Below are positions 1-12,800 of a stretch of DNA of 64,000 nt, piece after piece. Numbering within the stretch: position 1 is the stretch's first letter; every line of letters starts with the position of its first letter. Source of the stretch: Ascidia mentula (taxonomy: Eukaryota > Chordata > Ascidiacea > Phlebobranchia > Ascidiidae); NCBI GenBank assembly GCA_947561715.1, contig OX387198.1, positions 13,764,001-13,828,000 of the forward strand, read 5' to 3'. Position numbers and translations under genes: made by a program. The notes beneath the pieces are model-generated. The model searched no databases, was not told where the DNA came from, and saw only the letters and a list, made by a program, of their open reading frames with translations.

Positions 1-78
1 AAAAGTATTCATGTACTGAAAAAGAAATTAGCAAGCGAATATACAAACTAACGATTTAGTAATTCCCAATAAAATATA

Positions 79-830
79 TCAATAATTGCACTGACTCAAC
101 ACTGTTTTAACTCCTATCCAAAATTTTTCATTGCGTTGAATCCACTCTTTCCTTTTCTCTTCAGTTATGTCTGTTGCCATTCTGTAAGCTTGAGTTGATT
201 TTTGAAAAAAATCCACGCTTTTATTCAGTCGATTTGTTTCAAGGCAAACAACACCAAGGTAGTTTAACAAGTGTCCGAACACTCGATGCTTTGCTGAGTT
301 TTCACCAAACTCTTTCCTCATCATTTCAAGTCCAAGTTTAATTGTTGATTCCTTCGACGAATATTCCCCGATTAAAGATTGACTCGATTGAATCTCGCAC
401 AAACACTTTACTTCATGCAGAGATTTTATTTTATCTTCCACGTTTTTAATATTTTGTATTTTGAGTCTCATCGTTTCCATGAGCGGTATCACGTGATCAC
501 GAATTATACGCTTGTTTTCAAGTTTTTGATTCAAATCCGATGTTTTCATCAAGTCTTTGCATGTCAGTCTCAAACCCCAAACACAATCCTTTACACCTTC
601 CACCCCTCTCACGTGATCGTGATGCCTTGAAAAAAATTCACCTCCAACGTCGTACAATAAAATCGATTCCAAACATTTTCCCTCTTCTCTCTTTTTATCT
701 CCAGTTGTTTCCAAATCTACTGCAGTTGTCCCAAGACCTTCAAGTGACCTTGAAAGTTGTTTTTTTGTTTTATTTGCTTCGGAATATTTTCGCTTTTTCA
801 ACAAATCCACATAAATTTTGGTGCTTTCAT
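79..830 (-). CDS. Terminal exon, gene A: TPR-like domain
   Basis: The exon opens after TTTCAG and contributes about 250 residues ending in SQCNY. The segment around LLNYLGVVCLETNRL followed by the SVDFFQKS helix has the spacing and small/aromatic pattern of a tetratricopeptide helix pair. Upstream helices contain CLESILLYDVGG and STIKLGLEMMRKEFGE. TPRs usually bind peptides of partner proteins. Compared with copy B, the last 112 residues (79..417) carry 29 replacements against one silent change, whereas the first 138 differ at two. The frame is intact. Confidence 0.8.
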
Positions 831-3800
831 CTGAAATTAAAACATTTGAAATTATGAAAAGAGAAAAATATTCTCATTATTTCTAAATATTCTGATGCGA
901 CACTACGTCACTACAGTGCTATACGTCACTACAAATAATACTTTTAACTTTGGGCTCATGTGTTGTAAATATCGGTGACAATTTGTACGAAATGTTAATT
1001 TTTCATGGCAGTCTTACATTACTCATGAAGGCACTGTTATTACGCCAGTTTTTAAATATTTAATCTAGGCGTGTTGATGAAACTTTGACGTGGCAAAACT
1101 TATGTATGAAGTTATCTTCAACTACTTTCATGTGTAATTGTTTTGTTAATGTTAACGGTATATATTTCGCCTATTCACATACATCGTCTGATGACGCACG
1201 AAAAAATACTTGCAGACAGTTTTGGAAAGTTCATGGTCGTTAAAAACGTACACACACCTTGTAAAATCACCTTGACATGCAGCAACCACTGTTTTCTCTG
1301 AGCTTAGGTGTGCCTTAACGTTAATTCACAACATGCTATCAGTGTAAAAAGTGTTTTCTTTGTTAAATTTAACGTCAGTAGTATATAGGTGACAGAGGAG
1401 AGAATCCCAGAGACTTCCTTCCTGTCTCTGAGATTCTCTTTCCGATTGGGAGACATAAAAGAGTACACTCTAAGTTTCTTACGTATGTATTGTAGAGGGT
1501 GAAATGTCTCAGGGAGACACTCACAGATACTCTATGTTTTCCAGTCTTGATTGGGAGTACGATACAATTCTCCCTGAAGCGGAATGAGAGCGCAGAGAGA
1601 GAGAGAGACTCTATTTTTAGTCATGACCCCGGTTTGACCCTTCGAGTTGTTTTTTTCGAGTCCATCGAGTTGTTAGCCGTTTTTGTCTCGGTGTGCTTAG
1701 GTTTTTTTGATTTCGGCCATTGCAAAGCTAAATCGTTTTAATGGCGGTTGAATTTGCTTCCTGTATAATTCGGACGACGTCTAAAATTCTTGTGCACCGA
1801 TCCGATGACGTCGGGCGAACAGGAAATTGCAACTTGTACATTAGAGTGTGATGAGCGGTAAGTGTGTTTTTACCGAACGACAAGCGATCCCGTTTGATTA
1901 AAAACCACATCTTCGCGCATCCCCAACCAAAACACGACTTTGCCGAATTTACAACCGGTCAACGGCGAAAGTAGGTGCGTTTGTAAAATTAACTCTTGCG
2001 TGCTACGGACTGACATCGTTTTCTCATTGGTAGATGTTTGCAAACAGACGGCGGTGCGAACCGACAATTATATGTTTCCGGTGAGCAACCGCCGGCAGAC
2101 CGCTTAATGGCCCAGCGCTGGTACGCAGTCCGCACCAACGCACGAATTGGACGTGTGACGTCATTGTACAATTGTTCGCTGCGGATCGTTTGGTCACGTG
2201 TCGACCATATGGTCCACGCAATATCAGGCGACGGCCAGAGAATCTACAAAATTAATTGCAGTTTCAGTTTCACGTCAGAAACCATTCTGGGGAACGACGA
2301 TATTTCACGAGTCATACAACAATGCAATACTTTTCCCCACGCCTTTTCTGATCCGCTCGCAGTCCGTTTACCGAGGTGTCTCACTCGCAACACGGGTCTC
2401 ATCATATTTCATAAAACGATTGACGGTCGACCGATCACAGACAACCTATGTGTTTTTCGATGTATCGCACCTAAAGATGCCACAGGGCGGTGGCCTTGGT
2501 CGCATCGTCACCGAGTTATGTCGGAAATTCACAGGCGGAAAATGTGTTGATAACTTCCGAAGTGTACGCTTGGGTGCTCTACCTTAAATCGAAGCGTGCT
2601 TTGTTTAAAAAATCAACCTCTTCAGGCTATAAGTGCTGGGGGCGTGCGAAATTTTATACCGTTATTTTCAACGGCTTAAGAATAAGCGCACCACGATCAT
2701 GAACCTGGATTTAACAAGCAATCATTTCTGTCCCATCGCGATTTTCCTACCTACGCATCGAACTTTGCTTGCTCGATGAGCAAAGTAACTCGGGAGCGGT
2801 TTGTCGAATATATGACGTCACAAGGGGATTTCGTGCAAGGTGACTGCTGGCGCGCGCGCGAGCGCCACTGCCAACGCGAACCGGGAAAGTTTGAAGTTGA
2901 ATTTTCTGGTCATTCCCTAGTGGCGCTGTCCGCCAAAACATATAACTGCGAAGTTGATACCGTTAAACGAGCCGCCAAGGGTTTGCCCAAGGCTCAGAAC
3001 CCGCTCGCCATGACTGATTGCACGGATGTGTTGAAAACAGACCGACCACGCAAAGGGTCAATGCAAATTTTCAAGTCGTCAATCAAAACGTGTTTACACG
3101 CCGTGGGGAACGTACAGGCCTAAATTACTTCTATGCTAAGCCTAGAAAACGCTAAAGTTCGAGAGCCCCGTGGTGGCCATTTTCCCCAAGAAATAGTGAT
3201 GACGGCTTCGAGCGTTTATTGCTTATTTACTACGCCACTTAGGACGAGGACTGCGATTGTCTTATTGCATCGCGTATTCGCCAAAAAAACGCCGAACTTT
3301 TGCACAATGGTTTTGCTGTTTTCTTAGCCGATAAATATTTGTCCCTCATTGTGGTAGATAGCCAGTATTATAAATGATTCGGCTCCGGAGTGCTCGCCGA
3401 CACTATCACAATTCAACCTTGTATAACGTGGGAGACTTACCACTAGTGGTTTCAGTGGCTGCCACTGATTTAAGACAAGCTTGAGGTGATGAGACAAATT
3501 TAAATGCACGGAGTCAGTATTATAACATTTTACTTCATAATAGGAATCTCTGGTTACCTGTTTGGTGAACCGTTCTCTGCACGATCTGCTCGTTTGTTTC
3601 ACCACTAGATGGCTGAAGGTGAGTGACGTCATGGGAGGTGGTTGCAAGCTCTTCAGTACCTCGAATTGCTGCAACAACAAATTATTTTACCTATAATAGG
3701 ACAACTTTCATCATGTGAAGTTATGTCATAGTTAAAACACCACACCAAATATATTAAATCAACCCCTGTTTATGCCGTTCAACAGATCAATAAATTCTTG

Positions 3801-6800
3801 TGGCAAATTATCGGGAATGGAAATTACTGTGGAGGACAATGTTGGACTTTATGTATTTGACAAATCCCTGTCTCAAAGCATGTTTAAAAATTCCAAACCA
3901 CACTTTCTTAACATAAAGCATTCATGTACTGAAAAAGCACTCCGGACGAGGACGGAGATTGTCCTATTGCATCGCGAATTCGCAAAAAAAACGCCGAGCT
4001 CTTGCATAATAGTGTTGCAATGTGCTTCAAACCGAAAGCTGTTTGCTCAGTCGGTAAATATTTGGCCCCCATTGTAGTAGATTGCCAGTATTATACATGT
4101 TTCGGCTCCCAGAGTGCTCGCTGACACTATATCTCATCACAGGTGGACACAGTTGAAAAAAAATTGTTCGTCGTTCGGTGCAATTCGTATGATGGATGAA
4201 GACGAACTCATGTTTAGCCGTATTTTCTCCCACCCACAACCCCAATTTTTTTTAATTCGATTTTTTCACGCCTCGTGGGCCGGAATAAAGACGGTATGGC
4301 GCAGAACGGACGCAGATAATTTCCCTTTATCTCAGAATTAACTTTCGCGCCCTGTTTTTGTGTGCTCGTGTTTTTTCGTGGCAAATGGCCTCGAGGGCGG
4401 GAATGAAATGCGCAGAACGGAAAACCTTTTTTCGGGTATTGTTTATGTGTTCTGTTTTCTCGCTTCTTTCTTATGCATGTGTTTTTCGGCAGATCGCACT
4501 TTTTTTTGCCAGGAATAAAAAGATCGCCTGTCCAGGCGTATTAGCCGCAAAGCACTTCTCGAATAAATCTTTCACTACAGGTTAGCCACAAAACGCTCCA
4601 CAAACAGATCATTTCCATATAAGAACTCTTGAAAGTAGGGCGGTCTCGCGAAAGTGTCAAACATCTCACTATGCCCGAGAGCATCAAATTAAATTACAAG
4701 CCAATGGGTTCCGGGTCGTTAAAAACAAGTCGCTGTGAACAATATGCAAAGCCGGCGATTGCTGTCAAATCGATATGTTACGCTTCTTAAATAAACGCTT
4801 TCCAAGGTCCTTAGGACGCTGCATTAATGGCCAACCACAAGCCTGTTCCAGCAAAACGGTTAAACCATTCAATTCAGTCTTGTTCATAAAAACTCTAAAA
4901 ATGCCACAGACGAATCACAATCTGCCAAAAACGGTCTGTCTCGCGATTTTCTCTTAGAGTCTCGTGTTAGCCCGGTTTATCTTTTGTCTCCCCCGTCATT
5001 GGCCCAACCGTGTCTCGTGAGAGGAAGGGAGCTAGCGCTGCGATATAAAATCAATGTGCGGTGACTGGTGCGTTCGAGACACTTCGTAAATAAAAATATA
5101 AATGAACACAAAACATTTAAATGAACAGGTGGAAGGTGAAATAACAAAAGGTGAAAAAGAACGTGGCGTAAAAGAATACGTGATATAACAAAGCGTGCAA
5201 CTTGAAAATGAAACGGAACAAGTGGGCAAATTATTTTGCGCTACAGATGCATCACATCACGTGCGTAAACACCGCGAAACACGCGTGATGCTGCAGGGTC
5301 ACTTGCCAGCAAGCCGCCGATTCTCAATTCGTCCGTCCGTTCACGAGAGGAAATCCGTAATTACGTTTCGAAAGCGGTCCAACTCAATGAGTGTCAAATT
5401 CGCATTTTTTTATGAAGCAATTGCAGCCACTGGTGTTGCTGCGTTCGCACTTCCAAGCACAAAGAACCGGAATGTCGGAGGTCAAACATTGCCAAGTCAC
5501 TGTGATCAGGCGTCAAATACACACAGAAAAGGCAGTATCCGCGCGGGTATGAGCGGTATGTTATTCCTGATTTGATTCGTGTAATGAGTGTTTGTCCTTA
5601 TAAACAGCGAAAAATAGCTTCACTGTATCGGCCGTTTTAAAAATCCGGTTGGAATGCTTTTGCCGGATGTGTACGTCCGCCCACGTGCAACGATAAGTAA
5701 TTAAAGTTCATAAGCTTGAACTCGAATGGATTTTGTTCCCAAGCGCCGTTGTAAGCAGCGCCGTCCACAAAGCCCAAGACAACTCTGACCGGAACCTGCA
5801 CGGTCACGAATGTATCGCACACGGTCGTTAAACTCCCGCCGGCGATTGTGAATACGCGAACTTCCGAACGACGCAGTGGGTATACACGGCCTAGTGAGAT
5901 TGGAGCGTTTTCTGATGCGCCAAAGTGATGGCGGCGGAGGGCTTCATTTTGCGAAGGAATAATCGGACATCGACAACTTTTATTTTTAGATCGGCGTCGG
6001 CGGCCGCCATGACGACGAATTGATCTTTGCCACGCATGAGACGAAGGCGTTCGTCAATAACGTTTAACACATAACGCTGCTGCTGACATATATCGCAATG
6101 AAGTTTAGACAGCATTTCGATGGGGCGACTCTCTGCCGCCTACGCGCGATGTATTTGAAACCTGCTATTGCAACGCGTCAGGGCGCTCATTTGTCCCGCG
6201 TCAACCGCGTACCAAACCGACGTGGTCAGCTGCGTGTTCTTCGCTTCGGATCCAAAAGATAAGAGGGTTTCGATGTACGCTTGGCATGCATAATTTTTGC
6301 TGGCTGGAGTCACTGTCTTATTATTGAGAGACAGTTCTATTTGACTGATTTCTATTTGTACCATCTGCTTTGACCGTACAAGATAATAGCGTGTCGTTCA
6401 AGTCGATGTAGTGATCCCCGTCGGCGGCAATGTACAAAATTATACAGTCCAATGTCTGTTACCGTGGCTAAAGGAGGATATTTGACCAGGAGCGACGACG
6501 AAACACTAGTCTGGGTGGGCTTCATCGAATAAATCCAACTCACGCACAGCTCATCGAGCACTCGTTGATCAGAGCCATCTTTCAAGCGTTAAGTATCGCC
6601 ACGGGTGCGCTTGCGTTAGCCAGCCGCCTTCTTGCGTTTGCGATTCTTGACCGGTTCACCGGGTCGACTTTAGGCTGCGACTCGCGGTGGCTAATAAACG
6701 ACGACCCGCCTGACGCAATCTCTTTATAGCGGCTTCCCGCGGTGGGCGACCCGCCAAGAAGTCGTCTGCAAAGCCCAAAACCGAATTTAAAACCTGTTTT

Positions 6801-9800
6801 TCTACGTGTCGTGCGTTCTACTTCAGAACAGGCAACACGGAACGCCCCAAAGTCGCGAACAACCCGCCCAGTCCATGGCCGCGTTGCAAATGCGAAGAAC
6901 CGGCTTAATGAGGCAAGCCGCCGCCCACCTTGCGGCGGTAATAGTTCTCACGTGTGCATAGGTTGCTCACAACGTGTGCAGATGTGCGTTGCGTTGATTC
7001 ATTCAACGTACGTAAATACACCGTGACCGGTCAGATCTTGAAATCATCCTGCTTTCGCATTCGTTGCACCAGAATCCCACCCGTTTTGTGTTGGCCGGCT
7101 TCGAGCGTGTATCGAATCGTGCTTCCACTGTTCGAAATATCAAACCAGCCCCCAAATTCGTGTATATTCCATGAACTTGGGAATATTATTTCGCTGAGGC
7201 CGATCTCTCATTTACCGGGCACCAAGGAAGAGACCGTCGGTAGTTTCTTTGTGAAATTGGACGGGCTATTGTTCGGGAAGTGTTCTGGGGGGTTATTAGA
7301 CGGAAGGGTAAGGTACATTGCGCATTTTCTTCAATTTAGGTGCCGGTAATATGTAACCCACCGAGCTGGAAAGCTGGGCGGTCCACAGGGTTTGGTAAGG
7401 CCTCCCCACCGCTAATAAGCAAGCTCGTCACAACCACGGAATATATTATGATAATCTGAAACACAAACACCACCTCCGATCGAGGAACGTCCCTGCCTAA
7501 AAATCACCACTCAACGCGTCTTCTTGGGTTTACTTCTGAAAGCTTGTCCATCGATCCAGGAATTAAACTACTCGCAGTAATGTCGTCACTTCACCAGGTA
7601 TTGTTGACGCCACGCCTTTTACTTGTTCGTAAAATTTTCTCCATCTCGAATGTATGTCTCCTTTCCACACGCTGTAATTTTTGCTCGTAAAACGTCCCCT
7701 TTATAAATGTCATCGCTGTAATCACGCATATTGTAAATCGGTGGGCGCCCACCACGCCGCTAATAGATAAAAATAGTTCCTGACTCCACTGGACCACGTA
7801 GCCCTTTTTAATGTGAGTTGTGGCAGAAGTAACGCGAACAGGTGCATCGATCGGAAGCTCACAGATATCCGGACATGACTGCTCGCCGTACAAATTATTC
7901 CAAACTTCTTCCTCGTTCGCATGACTGACCGCGACCAGGGTCATGCCAATGGTACGATGATGGATATGATTGTAACTCGTCACTATTTGCGGCAATTTCA
8001 AAAACTCACGACCCGCATCGCTTTGCAGCTGATCTGGTCAACGTCCGCGCTCGCAGCACGTGATCGAGCTTCAATACCCGATACAATAACGCGCGAACGT
8101 TTGAAATGCTTACGACGCGCGGGATGTGCGGAGTGGAGGGGATCGGCGCCGGCGCAGATGTTTTACCCAAAAGCGTCATGCCTGTGCGCGTTCGCGTTGT
8201 TTAGTGCTGCGATAAATTCAGCCTCACCGGTCGGTTTCAAGTCTTGCGGTGCCCTTTTGCGCAGCACACTGTGTATCAGGTTCTCGATATTACTATTATC
8301 GACGCGTTGTCCTTTCACAACTAGTTAGCCCGACGACAAACAATCAATAACGGGCGCTTTGCGAAGAAACGAAACTACGACCCACATCCGTAAAAAACTT
8401 ACGACCCACATCCGTAAAAAACCGCTCCACAGGTGTCATAGCCATGGGCGCCCTGTCACGCATTGTCTTTAAAACATTGGGATCAACCAGAGCAGTTTTT
8501 AGCATGGATTCCATCAGCGAGGAGCGAATAAATCCGCTAGAGCAGGGACCGCTGTTCCAATGAGAGGCCCCAGGAGTGCGGACAGGAATCCACAGAGTTG
8601 AATCAACTTCCGCTTCCGTGCCATTGTTGTCTTTTTCTTCACCTATTCACGCAGAGCGTGCTTATGCCGCAGCAACTTCTGTCATCGATCAAAGTTGCCT
8701 TTCAAAACGTTATGGCTGCATTCGGAAATTCACTTCATCAAATCGGGTCCGGCCGCGTTTATGATCGCGCGCGCGACTTTTGGTTGAGCCTTGCAGAGCG
8801 TATTTGAAACAGGCGCGTGTTTGTCGAGACGACGGGACATTTCAAAAGATTTTCGGAACGTAAGCGAACGAAGTTTCGACCACAAACACTCCGGCTCGCA
8901 TTCGACGCTTGTCAGGTGTTTGCTGCCGACAATAGAACACCAAATAATCATGCGGCGACGGCGTCTATATACGCCTCTTGCACGGCTTTCACGTGAGAGG
9001 GGAATACTTGCCTCGCGAGATGTGCGATTTGGAAAGAATCTCGGAGATTCTTAAACACAACAAAATAATGCGCATTCTAACTGATTGTGCGATGCTCGTT
9101 GCCCTTTAGAAAAAGGTTCTGCACGATGTAAATTATACTCGTATCTTTATGATGACTGCCCTGGGTGAACAAACGCGAAACGATTTTGCTTCTTTCACAC
9201 ATCAAGTCATCTGTATCAAAAGGGTTCCCACGCCTGTCTCGACAGAGGCAATAGCGCCCGGCACGAATTTAATTCTGTCCGGTAGGGTCTTGTACGCAGA
9301 CCCCACCTGCCATTGACCATAGTACCAAATAATGCGACAAAACAAGTCTTTCCACTCACTGTTGGTCCAGAAATAAGGCATGTAAACGGGTGCGCATATT
9401 AATGCAAAAACGAACAAGGCAAATCGAATGATTTCCACCTGTCGTCGCATTTTTAAAAATTCACGCCCGTAACCCGCACACGACAAGGCCAAACTGATAA
9501 TGGTACGAATCGGTAATTGAGCCCAATCATACCAACATTAATTTCAAACGCAATGCCAAAAAACCCACACCGTGATCAGCTTCAAAAAGCGATACATAAA
9601 ATAAATTTAATTTACGCATGGGACATCAAAAACATTGACGAATCACACTTTTTATTGCCACTGAGCGGTGAACATAATTCACGCAATTATTTAACTCGCC
9701 CGCCTGCACGCGACGTTTGTAATGACATAATCATGACGCCGTTTAGACGTCGTCCGAATCATACAGAAAGCAAATTTAAGCCATTAAAACGATTTGGCTT

Positions 9801-12800
9801 TGCAATGGCCGAAATCAATCAAGCTTAGGTCAAACCGGGGTCATGACTAAAATAGAGTCTCCTCTCTCTCTCTCTCTGCGCTCTCATGCCGGTTCAGGGT
9901 CTCACCTATATACTACTGACGTCTAACTGAGGTTGGTAAAATTGGTAGATTGATGTTTTCTTTTGCAGACCTACTGTTTTTACTAACATACCAAAGATAC
10001 ACAAGCAGCGCTCCAGGACCGTTTATGTCCCCTCCACAACATGCAATAATGCAGTTGACCTTGGAAACTGAATTTTATAGATTTAATTGCCATAAACATA
10101 CATGTTATAATGACTTGGCCATCAGCCAATAATAGATTAGAATTACCATTCAGTGTAGAGTGGCCATTCTTAATGTTGCCAGGGTAGTTGGGGGAGTCTT
10201 TCTTTCCAAACCGAGGGATGATCTTTCTCAAAAAGCTAGACCTGGATCTAGTTGAGCCTGAACAATTGCCAAAGTTACAGATTAATTATCTCAAAGTTTA
10301 GTTTTGTAAATAATTTTATTTAAACCGTTAAACCTGTGTTTGTTGACCCTTGGTCTATGGTGAAAATAGTTTCATTTTCTACAGCTCACATGTGGGAGTT
10401 TGTTATTGCTCCAATATTTTTATGACACCAAGATTTTGTTACTTTGTATTTTGTAACAAATAAATATTCCACAAAAAGTTCCAATAAGAACAAAACCAGG
10501 AATGCAAGTTTACAAAATTTAATTTGGTAAACAAACTGTTTTTCATAAAGTTTTGCTTCACTTGTGATGAGTCAGAATATGTTTAAAAGCGTTAGGATAA
10601 ATTGACCAGCTTGATTGACACATTACATTGTACCATGAAATGCAGACACTAGTGCACACTGCTTGACATGATAGGTCTCATCACTGCAGCTAATGACTGT
10701 AACAGAAAACTAGCTTTTAAACTAGCGGAGAATTTTCCACTTGTCCTTGGTCAAACAGCTCCAATGGTCTACTGTCTGAAGCTTAATTGTTATTATTGCT
10801 CTTTTGCTACTGTTATGTACCTTGTTCTTGTTGACGATTCTCTTTAGCATGGGATTGTTGTTGCACTTTAACACCAGATGAACTTTGACCTCCATCAGCA
10901 CCTAGTGAAGAAAAAATGTTAGAATAAACGTTTGAAGACAATTATTTTCTGGCATAAGTCTGTTTTAAGTTTAAGTAGAGACTGCAAGCATGATAATCTG
11001 AAGGCCACAAAGGGTAGATATTGACTCTTACATGAATGTATTTCCTATAAAATGGATTGCCATTAGCCAATAATAGATTAGAATTACCATTCAGTGTAGA
11101 GTGGTCATTCTTAATGTTGCCTGGGTAGTTCGAGGAGTCATTCTTTCCAAACCGAAGGAAGATCTTTCTCAAAAAACTGGGCTTGGATTTTGTTGCTGTG
11201 TTAAAAAAAAAATGTTAAACTAATGTTACACTTGGGGTTAAAGTTAATAGTAAACTAAAATAAGTGTGTAAACTATGTTTACAAAAAGCCAATAATGTGA
11301 ATTCGATGCAGTAGCCATCTGTATGCAGCTTACACAATTCATATTAATGGCTCTACTTTGCTTATCATATGATTATTGTGACACGGTGCCTGACCGTCGG
11401 TAGTTTCTTTGTGAAATTGGACGGGCTATTGTTCGGGAAGTGTTCTGGGGGGTTATTAGACGGAAGGGTAAGGTACACCGCGCATTTTCTTCAATTTAGG
11501 TGCCGGTAATATGTAACCCACCGAGCTGGAAAGCTGGAAAATTTACGCATGGGACATCAAAAACATTGACGAATCACACTTTTTATTGCCACTGAGCGGT
11601 GAACATAATTCACGCAATTATTTAACTCGCCCGCCTGCACGCGACGTTTGTAATGACATAATCATGACGCCGTTTAGACGTCGTCCGAATCATACAGAAA
11701 GCAAATTTAAGCCATTAAAACGATTTGGCTTTGCAATGGCCGAAATCAATCAAGCTTAGGTCAAACCGGGGTCATGACTAAAATAGAGTCTCCTCTCTCT
11801 CTCTCTCTGCGCTCTCATGCCGGTTCAGGGTCTCACCTATATACTACTGACGTCTAACTGAGGTTGGTAAAATTGGTAGATTGATGTTTTCTTTTGCAGA
11901 CCTACTGTTTTTACTAACATACCAAAGATACACAAGCAGCGCTCCAGGACCGTTTATGTCCCCTCCACAACATGCAATAATGCAGTTGACCTTGGAAACT
12001 GAATTTTATAGATTTAATTGCCATAAACATACATGTTATAATGACTTGGCCATCAGCCAATAATAGATTAGAATTACCATTCAGTGTAGAGTGGCCATTC
12101 TTAATGTTGCCAGGGTAGTTGGGGGAGTCTTTCTTTCCAAACCGAGGGATGATCTTTCTCAAAAAGCTAGACCTGGATCTAGTTGAGCCTGAACAATTGC
12201 CAAAGTTACAGATTAATTATCTCGAAGTTTAGTTTTGTAAATAATTTCATTTAAACCTGTAAACCTGTGTTTGTTGACCCTTGGTCTATGGTGAAAATAG
12301 TTTCATTTTTTATAGCTCACATGTGAGAGTTTGTTATTGCTCCAATATTTTTATGACAGCAAAGATTTTGTTACTTTGTATTTTGTAACAAATAAATATT
12401 CCGCAAAAAGTTCCAATAAGAACAAAAACAGGAATGCAAGTTTACAAAATTTAATTTGGTAAACAAACTGTTTTTCATAAAGTTTTGTCTCACTTGTAAT
12501 AAGTCACAATATGTTTAAAAGCATTAGGATAAATTGACCAGCTTGATTGACACATTACATTACATTGTATCATGAGATGCAGACAGTAGTGCACACTGCT
12601 TGACATGTTAGGTCTCATCACTGCAGCTAATGACTGTAACAGAAAACTAGCTTTTAAACTAGCGGAGAATTTTCCACTTGTTCTTGCAGGTCAAAACAGC
12701 TCCAATGGACTACTGTCTGAAGCTTAATTGTTATTATTGCTCTTTTGCTACTGTTATGTACCTTGTTCTTGTTGTCGATTCTCTGTAGCATGGGATTGTT

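Larger units (their letters stand above)
1377..9917 (+). mobile_element. Polinton/Maverick, decayed, copy A
   Basis: The ends are inverted (AGTAGTATATAGGTGA at the left, its complement at the right), starting AG and ending CT as in Polintons. AACGTC precedes the left end and GACGTC follows the right end, a 6-bp target duplication with one change. The gene set fits: PolB on the plus strand at the left; protease, major capsid, penton-like and packaging ATPase on the minus strand. At 8.5 kb it is about half the usual 15-20 kb. I see no integrase and the polymerase core is gone. Every gene has stops or frameshifts, so it cannot move by itself. It lies in the last intron of gene A. Confidence 0.92.
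7229..11392 (+). repeat. Tandem duplication unit 1 (Polinton 3' part plus host exons)
   Basis: Base 11392 in host DNA joins directly to sequence matching Polinton 7229, with a shared GAC. The second unit, 11393 to about 13335, repeats it but lacks the equivalent of 7375..9608 (about 2.23 kb). The unit length of 4164 minus 2233 gives the observed 1931-base offset. Copy B has only one unit. Confidence 0.87.

Noticed and set aside
7921..8328. Plus-strand frames inside the Polinton (7921..8328, 8576..8807, 37631..38101 and similar)
   Set aside because: Antisense to recognisable minus-strand structural genes. No family resemblance.
9930..9990. A further exon of gene A running into the Polinton end (acceptor TAAAAACAG, stop in the TIR)
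   Set aside because: It would end at the TSD/TIR by accident of insertion, is not preserved in copy B and is unnecessary for the in-phase join to the terminal exon.
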